44,642 nucleotides of DNA from Acidaminococcaceae bacterium (GTDB lineage Bacteria > Bacillota > Negativicutes > Acidaminococcales > Acidaminococcaceae): assembly GCA_944390935.1 (NCBI GenBank), contig CALXRU010000014.1, positions 1 to 44,642 on the forward strand, read 5' to 3'. The notes beneath the pieces were generated by a model that searched no databases, had not been told where the DNA came from, and worked only from the letters and a program-made list of their open reading frames with translations. Position 1 is the first letter of the stretch, and each line of letters starts with the position of its first letter. The translations under genes were made by a program, and so were the position numbers. Below are positions 24,819 through 32,578 of this stretch, in pieces.

Positions 24819-26378
24819 ATGGATAATGTTTACGATTTGGTGGAGGATTTCTACGGGCATGACCCGGGCTGGAATTTTCTGCTTCGCCGTGAATATGCGG
24901 ACGGCTTTTTGCGTACGGAAGCGTGGCAGGGCAAAACGCCGGAAGAATTATACGATATTTGGGACCAGCTGACGATGCTGTGCCTGTACCTTGGCAACAC
25001 GGAACTGCTTTTGGGCGACATGAGCGCCGATGATTTTGTGGATTGTGTGGCATGGTGCGGACGCAACGTATCGGAATTTGAAGCTGATTATGAACATACA
25101 AAATATTTTTTGGAAACCTGCGGCAGGCTGTACGCTTACCTGCAAAAGAAAAAGGTAATTTCCGACGCCGGTGTGCCGCTTGATGCAGCTGCCAAACTTT
25201 TAGACGGCGGTACGATGCACATCATCAACCCGGACGGCAGCTTTGCCGAAGGGCATAAGGCGCGCATACGCCATACCGTGCCGGATGCTGCCAACAAAAT
25301 ATTTTTAAACGTCGGCGAGCGTATGCAGGAAATTTACGCCGCCATGCACGAATTTTTTACCGATACGCAGTTCAGCGTCGATTTGGAACGCGCAACGGTT
25401 TTGTACCACGGCGTTTTCGGCAGCGCGCTGAACGAATCTGCCAAAAGCAGGGAAGAAGCCGTTAATTCCTTTTGGGATTACTTTTTGCTGGATTACCGCC
25501 TGATGCTGCGCGACATGCATCCGCTGGAATATTTTTATCGCGCTGTGTGCTGCAAGGACGGCGGGCGTTACAACGCCGATTTTGCACGGCGCAACAGCGA
25601 TATTTTGGAGGAGTTTCTTTCCGCGCGGCTGCTAATTTTTACGGTGCAGGGCTTTACCGACGAAGGCGCATATCCGTGCCGCGACTTTTTAAGCAATGAA
25701 ACCTATCAGCTGAACCTGCCGCTGAACGAAGATTTTGACACCACGGATATGCTGTTTATCGGGCATATTTTTTACAACGGCAACATGCTGACGGATAACG
25801 TGCGCGGCTACAAAATTGAGCGCGTCAACACCCTGTTTTTGCGCGATACCTTAAAGCGCACCTACGAATGGGTAAGCGTGCAGCAGCAAAAGCCGACGTG
25901 GCAGTGGTTCAGCGCAAGCTACCCAATGGTGCTGCGCAACATGACGTTTTTATACGCCGCCGGCATTGCGCACCGCAACTTTAACAACTATACCGAACAT
26001 ACAAAATACAACGCCGCGCCTTACCGCGATGACACTCTGGTTGCAGGGCTTTTAAAAAACACCATGCTGAAAAATTATTTTTCCGTGGCCGACGTAAGGC
26101 TGGCAACGCAGATGTGGTGCGATTTGGAAGCCGCCGGTGCGGTAAACGGGTCTTACAGCGAAACCGAATGGACTGCGGGCGTTATCTATACTTTTATCAG
26201 GCTGAACGGCGCTTACACCTTTTTTGACGAGCATATTGCAAAATTCTGCGGCGTGGAAGCCGAAAAAATGCGCACGGTGGCAGAATATATCGCGCAGGCG
26301 CTGAATGTTGAAGAACATGACCCGCGTTACAGCAACGAAGAAGGCCTTTTGGTAATGCTGATGAGCGCCCACATGTAA
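24819..26378 (+). CDS. Unrecognised 519-residue soluble protein
   Basis: I do not recognise this family. No signal peptide or membrane helix is seen. The protein is rich in Trp, Tyr, Phe and acidic residues and appears mostly helical. There are no obvious Walker, zinc or nuclease motifs; Cys residues are scattered. Its ribosome site is weak (AGAGG about 13 bases upstream). The host-like codon use and the clear promoter argue it is a real, expressed gene. It lies 11 bp before the zinc-ribbon membrane protein gene, probably in one operon. Confidence 0.8.
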   Translation: MDNVYDLVEDFYGHDPGWNFLLRREYADGFLRTEAWQGKTPEELYDIWDQLTMLCLYLGNTELLLGDMSADDFVDCVAWCGRNVSEFEADYEHTKYFLETCGRLYAYLQKKKVISDAGVPLDAAAKLLDGGTMHIINPDGSFAEGHKARIRHTVPDAANKIFLNVGERMQEIYAAMHEFFTDTQFSVDLERATVLYHGVFGSALNESAKSREEAVNSFWDYFLLDYRLMLRDMHPLEYFYRAVCCKDGGRYNADFARRNSDILEEFLSARLLIFTVQGFTDEGAYPCRDFLSNETYQLNLPLNEDFDTTDMLFIGHIFYNGNMLTDNVRGYKIERVNTLFLRDTLKRTYEWVSVQQQKPTWQWFSASYPMVLRNMTFLYAAGIAHRNFNNYTEHTKYNAAPYRDDTLVAGLLKNTMLKNYFSVADVRLATQMWCDLEAAGAVNGSYSETEWTAGVIYTFIRLNGAYTFFDEHIAKFCGVEAEKMRTVAEYIAQALNVEEHDPRYSNEEGLLVMLMSAHM

Positions 26379-26389
26379 AGGAGAAATTT

Positions 26390-26797
26390 ATGAAATGTAA
26401 TTTTTGCGGCAGGGAAGTACCACGCGGCACACAGGAATGCCCGTACTGCCATTACCGTTTTGAAATTGAGGCAACTGTCCTCAATCCGCAAGAGCGTGAT
26501 GAATTTGAAGGCGTAACGATTGACGAAAGCGGTTACGAAGAAACCTCCGCTAAGGACGAGCGCAGGCCGGAACAACGTGAACGCTATGAACGCCGTGAGG
26601 AATACAGCAATAAAAACGGCGGCGGTCCGAAGATTTATGTTAAAAATCTTAACGGCTGCGGCGGTGGGCTGCTTGGCGTTTTGCTGGTTGTTATAATTTT
26701 AATTGCGTTATTAGGATTTTTTGTACCAATATTTATTGTAGTTGCCGTTATCGGCGTTGTGTACTACTTAATCAGCAGTATTCTGGGCGGGTTTTAA
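26390..26797 (+). CDS. Zinc-ribbon membrane protein, unknown role
   Basis: 135 residues: an N-terminal zinc ribbon (CNFC at 3-6 and CPYC at ~17-20), an acidic/arginine-rich linker (~35-75), then two hydrophobic helices (~93-112 and ~114-132). Short ribbon-plus-membrane proteins of this kind are widespread and mostly uncharacterised. AAAGGAG precedes the ATG. Probably co-transcribed with the 519-residue protein gene. Confidence 0.8.
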   Translation: MKCNFCGREVPRGTQECPYCHYRFEIEATVLNPQERDEFEGVTIDESGYEETSAKDERRPEQRERYERREEYSNKNGGGPKIYVKNLNGCGGGLLGVLLVVIILIALLGFFVPIFIVVAVIGVVYYLISSILGGF

Positions 26798-26804
26798 TAG
26801 TAAG

Positions 26805-26860
26805 TAAAAAAACTGCACTTTCCAATCTGCTTTGGCAGAAAGGCAAGTGCAGTTTTTGTT
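26805..26860. terminator. Bidirectional terminator between convergent genes
   Basis: AAAAACTGCACTT (26808-26820) pairs perfectly with AAGTGCAGTTTTT (26845-26857). A smaller inner hairpin is formed by TCTGC and GCAGA. T-runs on each strand serve both converging genes. Confidence 0.88.
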
Positions 26861-26871
26861 TTTATAAGGTT

Positions 26872-29187
26872 TTACAAAATTTCATCGCGGACAAGCTGGT
26901 TAATCATTTTTTGCTTGCCGAGAATCCACAGCAGGTCGTCTTTTTCAAACACCAGCGAGATGTTGGGGTTTACTATGGTGTAGCTGCCGCGTTCCAGACC
27001 GATGACAAGACAGTGCCATTTGTTGCGGATGTCCGTTGATTTGATGGACTTGCCCAAAAGCGGCGAGTGCTTGTCAATAGTGATGGCGCAGGGCAGAAAG
27101 GCGTGCTCGTGGCGGTTTTCCGCTTCGTTAAGCAGCATAAATTCACGCATGCTGGTGGGTTCGCCGGTAAGCGTCCAGCCTAAATTTTTATTTTCAATAG
27201 CGGCGTTAAGCAGTTTAAAATGTGCTTTAGTGCCGATGATGAGCAGCGTTGTACCTGCATTGATGACAAAATCCGCGCCCGGCATGTCGTAAATTTGTTT
27301 GGGAGTTTGTGCCTGCAAAACATTGCAGCCGTAGGCTTTGCGAAGCTCTAAATCCAGCAGCGTTTTGCCGATGGTGGCGGAATTATCTTCCACTTTATAA
27401 TGCGCCAGCTGCAAGTCCTCATCAAACCAGCCGTAGGGCTGATGCTCGCCCGCTTCTTTCAAGGCTTCGCGGTGTTTGCGCATGTGGCGTTCGTTCAAGT
27501 TTACCAGAAAGCGCGATTCCATGCGCAGGTATTCGCCCATCAGCCAGTCGGAGGACGAAATGAAGTAAGCCGTTACCAGTGTGGCGGCGGCGGCAAAAAT
27601 TTCTGCCAGCCCTAAAATCTGTGCGAACACAAAGAAGATAAAACCTGCGGCGACGATGACTTTCAGCAGAATAAGCACTACCAGCGGAATGTGGTTGCTG
27701 CGTTTTTGAAACCACAGCGCGGAAAACAGTTCCGGGTGGCTGGTGCGGTTGACGAGTACGGCGCGCAGCAGCGGTGCCATGATGATAAAGGTCAACACGG
27801 CGGTGATGATATCCGCATAGGGCAGCTGCAAATTATTGTGCAGGTAGCCGCTTAAATAATATTCCGCAAACAGCGCGATGGCTGTCAGCAGGGTGGTAAA
27901 AATCAGCATGCGGGTAAAATATTCTTTTAAAAATTCTGTCCAGTCGGCACTGTCGCGCGTGCCGATATTTTTTTCGGTGTAGCGGTCCAGCCAGTCGTTA
28001 ACTCCCTGCGGCAGCAGGCGGCGTATTACGCGGTAGGCAGGTTCGGCCGCCATAATGCAGAACGGCGTGGTGAAGGTCGTCATAACGGATACGGCGACGA
28101 TAATCGGGTAGATAAAGTCGCTGATAACGCCGAGGCTCATGCCCAAAGAGGCGATGATGAACGAAAATTCGCCAATCTGCGCAAGGCTGAAGCCGCATAG
28201 AATGGAAGTTTGCAGGCTTTGACCGCTGAGCAGCACGCCGCCTGCGGAAAAGACGAGCTTGCCGATAATGGTAACGAAGATGAGTATGATAATCGGCAGC
28301 CAGTATTCCAACAGCAGCGCCGGGTCAACCAGCATGCCGACGGATACGAAGAACACTGCGCCGAAGATATCTTTAACAGGCGTAAAAAGATGCTCGATTT
28401 TTTCGGAGTTCGGCGCTTCGGCAATCAGCGAGCCCATAATAAACGCGCCCAGCGCTGCCGAAAAGCCCAGATGCGTTGCCAGTACCACCATGCCAAGGCA
28501 CAGGCCGATGGAAGTGACGAGCATGGTTTCGTTGTTCATCAGCGTAAGCGAGCGTTTGTAAAAGGTTGGCACAAGGTAGATGCCCAGCACAAACCACAGC
28601 ACCAGAAAGAACAGCAGGCGCATAACGCTGGTTAACAGTTCCGTGCCGGAGATGCCTGCGGACGCCGCCATGGTGGAGAGCAGTACCATCATGATAATGC
28701 CGGCGATGTCTTCGACGATTAAAATACCGAAAACCATTTCCGTAAAGCGCTTGCCTTTCATTTTTAAATCTTCAAAGGCTTTGATAATGATTGTGGTGGA
28801 CGACATGGAAAGCATACCGCCCAGAAACAGGCTGTTCATGTGGCTCCAGCCCATCAGCATGCCGGTACCGTAGCCCAGCGACAGCAGCCCTGCAATTTCC
28901 ACGATAGTGGCGATAAAGGCGGTGCTGCCGACCTGTTTGAGTTTGTTGAAGCTGAATTCCAGCCCAAGTGAGAACATTAAAAAGATAATGCCGATTTCCG
29001 ACCAGGTGTGGATGTTGCTGAAATCCGTCACCGTGGGGAAAAACGAAAAATGCGGGCCGGTGATGAAACCGGCGACGATGTATCCTAGAACCAGCGGTTG
29101 ATTGAGCTTTTTAAATAAAATGGTAGTGATGCCCGCTACCAGCAAAATCATGGCGAGGTCGGAAACAATAGGTGGTAAATGCGCCAT
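26872..29187 (-). CDS. Kef-type (CPA2) cation/proton antiporter with TrkA-C domains
   Basis: 771 residues. Residues ~1-385 form a Na+/H+ exchanger domain with about 12 helices (GYIVAGFITGP, FSLGLEFSFNKL, ILIVEDIAGI with its paired acidic residues). Four further helices follow (~418-545). The cytoplasmic end has two TrkA-C-like units (~595-665 and ~695-765) but no NAD-binding TrkA-N domain. It would exchange K+ or Na+ for protons at the inner membrane; regulation by a small ligand at TrkA-C is likely but not shown. AAGGAGG precedes the ATG. Single-gene unit. Confidence 0.88.
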   Translation of the reverse strand: MAHLPPIVSDLAMILLVAGITTILFKKLNQPLVLGYIVAGFITGPHFSFFPTVTDFSNIHTWSEIGIIFLMFSLGLEFSFNKLKQVGSTAFIATIVEIAGLLSLGYGTGMLMGWSHMNSLFLGGMLSMSSTTIIIKAFEDLKMKGKRFTEMVFGILIVEDIAGIIMMVLLSTMAASAGISGTELLTSVMRLLFFLVLWFVLGIYLVPTFYKRSLTLMNNETMLVTSIGLCLGMVVLATHLGFSAALGAFIMGSLIAEAPNSEKIEHLFTPVKDIFGAVFFVSVGMLVDPALLLEYWLPIIILIFVTIIGKLVFSAGGVLLSGQSLQTSILCGFSLAQIGEFSFIIASLGMSLGVISDFIYPIIVAVSVMTTFTTPFCIMAAEPAYRVIRRLLPQGVNDWLDRYTEKNIGTRDSADWTEFLKEYFTRMLIFTTLLTAIALFAEYYLSGYLHNNLQLPYADIITAVLTFIIMAPLLRAVLVNRTSHPELFSALWFQKRSNHIPLVVLILLKVIVAAGFIFFVFAQILGLAEIFAAAATLVTAYFISSSDWLMGEYLRMESRFLVNLNERHMRKHREALKEAGEHQPYGWFDEDLQLAHYKVEDNSATIGKTLLDLELRKAYGCNVLQAQTPKQIYDMPGADFVINAGTTLLIIGTKAHFKLLNAAIENKNLGWTLTGEPTSMREFMLLNEAENRHEHAFLPCAITIDKHSPLLGKSIKSTDIRNKWHCLVIGLERGSYTIVNPNISLVFEKDDLLWILGKQKMINQLVRDEIL

Positions 29188-29217
29188 CTGAAGTTCCTCC
29201 TTGTATAAATAAGATAA

Positions 29218-29246
29218 GCGACAAAAAATTTAAAATGTTGTATAAT
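29218..29246 (+). promoter_or_regulatory. Possible promoter of the aminotransferase-like gene
   Basis: GCGACA (29218-29223), 17-bp spacer, TATAAT (29241-29246). It would give a leader of about 110 nt with a small hairpin TGCGGC/GCCGCA near 29270. An overlapping reverse promoter for the antiporter is possible, but I could not place it. Confidence 0.4.
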
Positions 29247-29365
29247 ATAATAGGTTTAATGTTTGCATGCGGCGCGGTGCCGCATAAATATTATACAATG
29301 GCGCTGTGTTTTTTAACAAGTGATATATTTTAAAAATCTTTCTTAATAAAGATGGAGGCTGACTA

Positions 29366-30232
29366 ATGAATACAGATTTGATTTTGATTAACGGCGATAT
29401 TGTGGACAGCAGGGAAGCGGTAATTGATTATAACGACCGCGGCCATCAGTTTGGCGACGGCGTGTTTGAAATTGTGCCGGTGTATAACGGCAAGGTGTTT
29501 GGCATGCTGCCGCATATGGAAAACCTGTTTACTTCGGTAACGCGTTTGAAAATACCGGCAGTTTACATGGTGGAAGAACTGGTGGAGTTTCACGAAGCGT
29601 TAATTAAAGCAACCGGTATGGAAAACGGCGAAATTTACACACAGGTAACGCGCGGCAGTGCGCCGTTCGGGCTGGCGTTCCCGGAGATGAGCGTGCCGCA
29701 GCTGGTAATGCAGCCGGTTTTTACCGACCGCAGCTATTTAGCGGAATTGCAGCAAAAGGGCGTTAAGCTGATTACTGAAAAGGATTTGCGCTGGCAGCAC
29801 TGCGACGTTAACACCTTAAACCGCCTGCCGGAAGTTATGGCACGCCAGAAGGCTGCTATCAGCGGTGCGTTTGACGCACTTTTTGTACGCGACGGCAAAA
29901 TTACTGAAACTACCGAAAGCAGCTTTATGCTGGTTAAGGACGAGGTTTTGTGGACTGCGCCTGAAAATGAAAACATCCATAAAAATATTACCCGCAAGGT
30001 GATTAAAGAACGCCTGGCGCTTGATTTGGGCATGCCGGTGGTTGAAAAGAACTTTGACATTGACTTTGCCATGAAAGCGGAAGAAGCATTTATTTGCGGG
30101 CCGCGCTGCGAAATTGTGCCTGTAACAAAAATTGACCGCAAGCTGCTGAATAACGGAGAAGTGGGCAAGGTAGTGCCGCAGCTGTTGCAGGCTTACAAGG
30201 ATTTTGTTGCCAGAGAATGCCCGGCAAGGTAA
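29366..30232 (+). CDS. D-alanine aminotransferase homologue lacking the PLP lysine
   Basis: 288 residues of fold-type IV (class IV) aminotransferases, aligning along its length with D-alanine aminotransferase: DRGHQFGDGVFE (~29), TRGSAPF (~95), EDKD-like DLRWQHCDV (~140), FVRDGKITETTESS and CGPRCEIVPV. In known Dat enzymes the Schiff-base lysine lies in CDIKSLNLL; here the matching segment is CDVNTLNRL, with Asn149 (codon AAC, 29810-29812). The carboxylate-binding Arg and His of the APRxH loop are also replaced (APFGLA). It may be a non-transaminating relative; the fold call is sure, the activity is not. The ECF S-like gene follows after 6 bp. Confidence 0.82.
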   Translation: MNTDLILINGDIVDSREAVIDYNDRGHQFGDGVFEIVPVYNGKVFGMLPHMENLFTSVTRLKIPAVYMVEELVEFHEALIKATGMENGEIYTQVTRGSAPFGLAFPEMSVPQLVMQPVFTDRSYLAELQQKGVKLITEKDLRWQHCDVNTLNRLPEVMARQKAAISGAFDALFVRDGKITETTESSFMLVKDEVLWTAPENENIHKNITRKVIKERLALDLGMPVVEKNFDIDFAMKAEEAFICGPRCEIVPVTKIDRKLLNNGEVGKVVPQLLQAYKDFVARECPAR

Positions 30233-30238
30233 TGAATA

Positions 30239-30724
30239 ATGGATAAAAATTTAGTGCGCGGGGCGATGCTGATTGCCCTGACGGTTGTGCTGCAGTCGCT
30301 GAGGCTGGTGATACCTTTGCCGCCGCTTGTCAGCATGTTTTTTATCGGCACGCTGGTTAATATGATGCTGGCCGTTACCGTGCGGCTGGCAGGTTTAAAG
30401 CCTGCGCTGATATCGGTTGCGCTGCTGCCGTTTTTTGCTTATTTGCAGGGGCAGCTGCCAATACCGCTGTTAATTCCGATTGTTATCGGCGGCAACGCCG
30501 TGTTTGTTTTAATTTGCCATTGGGCGTGGCGCAGAGGCTTGTTTTTAGCGCCGCTTGCTAAAACAATCTGCATGTTTACCAGCAGCCTTGTTTTGTTAAA
30601 GGTGCTGGCGCTGCCCGATAAAATGGTGTTCGCCATTGGTTTTATGATGGGCTGGCCGCAGATGGTAACGGGTATTTGCGGCATTTTGCTGGCGCGGCTG
30701 TTGGTTAAGCGCACGCCGCAGTAA
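30239..30724 (+). CDS. ECF transporter S-component-like membrane protein
   Basis: 161 residues with five or six hydrophobic helices and the size and pattern of ECF-transporter S components, which bind a vitamin or metal and pair with a shared EcfAAT module. LRLVIPLPPLVSMFFIG near the start resembles the loop after helix 1 in this group. No ATPase genes are adjacent. AAGGT eight bases before the ATG. Its position before the TM1266-family gene and hydG hints at supply of something for hydrogenase maturation (inference). Substrate unknown. Confidence 0.65.
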   Translation: MDKNLVRGAMLIALTVVLQSLRLVIPLPPLVSMFFIGTLVNMMLAVTVRLAGLKPALISVALLPFFAYLQGQLPIPLLIPIVIGGNAVFVLICHWAWRRGLFLAPLAKTICMFTSSLVLLKVLALPDKMVFAIGFMMGWPQMVTGICGILLARLLVKRTPQ

Positions 30725-30735
30725 AGGAGAATATT

Positions 30736-30987
30736 ATGGAAACAAGAGTTGTTTTGCTTGGCATTATCGTTGAAGATACCGCTTCCGTGGAAGCGCTGAA
30801 CGCCGTGCTGCACGAGTACGGCAGCTATATTATCGGGCGTATGGGTTTGCCATACCGCGAGAAAAATATGCACATTATCAGCATTGTGCTGGATGCGCCG
30901 CAGGATACAATCAGCGCGCTGTCCGGCAAAATCGGCATGCTGCCGGGCGTTAGTGCCAAGGCGCTGTATGCCAAAACACAGGCTTAG
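30736..30987 (+). CDS. TM1266-family putative iron-only hydrogenase system regulator
   Basis: 83 residues matching the small family annotated as 'iron-only hydrogenase system regulator', with an ACT/NikR-C-like alpha-beta fold: RVVLLGIIVED, a helix, YIIGRMGLPYRE, HIISIVLDAP and KIGMLPGVSAKALY. These genes typically sit next to hydE, hydF or hydG, as here. No DNA-binding domain is seen, so the regulator label is tentative. AAAGGAG upstream. Linked to hydG by 77 bp. Confidence 0.85.
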   Translation: METRVVLLGIIVEDTASVEALNAVLHEYGSYIIGRMGLPYREKNMHIISIVLDAPQDTISALSGKIGMLPGVSAKALYAKTQA

Positions 30988-31064
30988 TCCTTAACGCCTT
31001 CGGGCTTTTTATAGGAGAAATACTGACAGGGAAGGTCCGGCCTGACCTTAAGGAGGAACAACAA

Positions 31065-32480
31065 ATGTATGATGCAAAATCAATGAAAGCAGAAGAATTT
31101 ATCGACCATGACGAGATTTTGGCGACGCTGGAATACGCTGCGGCCAATAAAAACAACGCCGCGCTGATTACGGAAATTATTGAAAAAGCCAAACTGCGCA
31201 AGGGTTTAAGCCACCGCGAAGCAGCAGTGCTTCTGGACTGTGAGCTGGAGGACAAGAACAAAGAAATTTACGCGCTGGCAGAGCAGATTAAAAAGGATTT
31301 TTACGGCAACCGCATTGTAATGTTTGCGCCGCTGTATCTTTCCAACTACTGCATTAACGGCTGCGTGTACTGTCCTTACCACAGCGTTAACAAGCACATT
31401 GCGCGCAAAAAGCTTACGCAGGATGAAATCCGTCAGGAAGTTATTGCCCTGCAGGATATGGGGCATAAGCGCCTTGCGCTGGAAGCAGGCGAAGACCCCG
31501 TAAATAACCCGATTGAGTACATTCTGGAATCCATTAAAACGATTTACAGCATTAAACATAAAAACGGTGCTATCCGCCGCGTTAATGTCAACATCGCCGC
31601 AACGACGGTTGAAAATTACCGCAAGCTGAAAGAAGCCGGTATCGGTACTTACATTCTGTTCCAGGAAACCTACCATAAGGAAAGCTACAAAAAGCTGCAC
31701 CCCTATGGGCCGAAAAGTGACTACGCCTACCACACAGAAGCGATGGACCGCGCGATGGAGGGCGGCATCGACGATGTAGGCCTCGGCGTTTTGTTCGGGC
31801 TGGAACTGTACCGCTATGAATTTGCAGGGCTTTTGATGCACGCCGAACACCTCGAAGCAGTACACGGCGTTGGCCCGCATACCATCAGCGTGCCGCGTAT
31901 CTGCCCGGCGGATGACATTGACCCCAGCGCTTTTGACAACAGCATCAGCGACGATATTTTTGAAAAACTCGTCGCCTGCATCCGCATTGCCGTGCCTTAC
32001 ACCGGCATGATTGTATCAACCCGCGAAAGCCAGCGCGCCCGCGAAAGAGTGCTGCACCTCGGCATTTCGCAAATCAGCGGCGGCTCGCGTACCAGCGTTG
32101 GCGGTTATGCCGAACCGGAAAAAGAAAACGATTCCGCGCAGTTTGACGTCAGCGACCACCGCACACTGGACGAAGTTGTCGGCTGGCTGATGGAGATGGG
32201 CTATATCCCCAGCTTCTGCACTGCGTGCTACCGTGCAGGCCGCACCGGCGACCGCTTTATGAGCTTGTGCAAGAGCGGGCAGATTCAGAACTGCTGCCAC
32301 CCCAACGCGCTGATGACCTTGAAGGAATACCTCGTCGATTACGCATCGCCGCATGTTAAAGAACTGGGCGACGCTTTGATTGACAAGGAAATTGCCAATA
32401 TTCCTAACGAAAAAGTGCGCGCGCTTGTTGAACAGCATCTTAAAGATATTGAGCTTGGTGAGCGCGATTTCAGGATTTAA
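31065..32480 (+). CDS. hydG: [FeFe]-hydrogenase maturase HydG
   Basis: 471 residues. HydG is a radical SAM tyrosine lyase that makes CO and cyanide ligands for the hydrogenase H-cluster. The radical SAM cluster motif CINGCVYC (Cys96, 100, 103) is followed by conserved HydG stretches (LEAGEDP, QETYHKESY). The C-terminal CTACYRAGRTGD (~385) and the Cys pair in QNCCHPNAL bind the auxiliary cluster. AAGGAGG precedes the ATG, just after a small hairpin (AAGGTC/GACCTT). Neither hydE, hydF nor a hydrogenase gene is in the window. Confidence 0.95.
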   Translation: MYDAKSMKAEEFIDHDEILATLEYAAANKNNAALITEIIEKAKLRKGLSHREAAVLLDCELEDKNKEIYALAEQIKKDFYGNRIVMFAPLYLSNYCINGCVYCPYHSVNKHIARKKLTQDEIRQEVIALQDMGHKRLALEAGEDPVNNPIEYILESIKTIYSIKHKNGAIRRVNVNIAATTVENYRKLKEAGIGTYILFQETYHKESYKKLHPYGPKSDYAYHTEAMDRAMEGGIDDVGLGVLFGLELYRYEFAGLLMHAEHLEAVHGVGPHTISVPRICPADDIDPSAFDNSISDDIFEKLVACIRIAVPYTGMIVSTRESQRARERVLHLGISQISGGSRTSVGGYAEPEKENDSAQFDVSDHRTLDEVVGWLMEMGYIPSFCTACYRAGRTGDRFMSLCKSGQIQNCCHPNALMTLKEYLVDYASPHVKELGDALIDKEIANIPNEKVRALVEQHLKDIELGERDFRI

Positions 32481-32483
32481 AGA

Positions 32484-32512
32484 TTGACAATTTAAAGCAC
32501 ATACCATAAAAT
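32484..32512 (+). promoter_or_regulatory. Strong promoter for the purine permease gene
   Basis: A consensus TTGACA (32484-32489), exact 17-bp spacer and TAAAAT (32507-32512), right after the hydG stop. Confidence 0.75.
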
Positions 32513-32530
32513 TAATATGTATTGTATTAC

Positions 32531-32560
32531 GGCCGCTTGTTTAAGCGGCTGATATTTTTT
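32531..32560 (+). terminator. Terminator hairpin inside the permease leader (attenuator-like)
   Basis: GCCGCTT (32532-32538) pairs with AAGCGGC (32543-32549), then GATATTTTTTT. It sits between a strong promoter and the gene start, so it could attenuate the permease as well as end hydG transcripts. GCTGATATTTTT is repeated 21 bp downstream, at the gene start. Confidence 0.6.
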
Positions 32561-32578
32561 TGAAAGGCGCTGATATTT

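Noticed and set aside
32490..32578. Purine riboswitch upstream of the AzgA permease
   Set aside because: The leader is too short and lacks the three-way junction sequences. Only a simple terminator hairpin is present.
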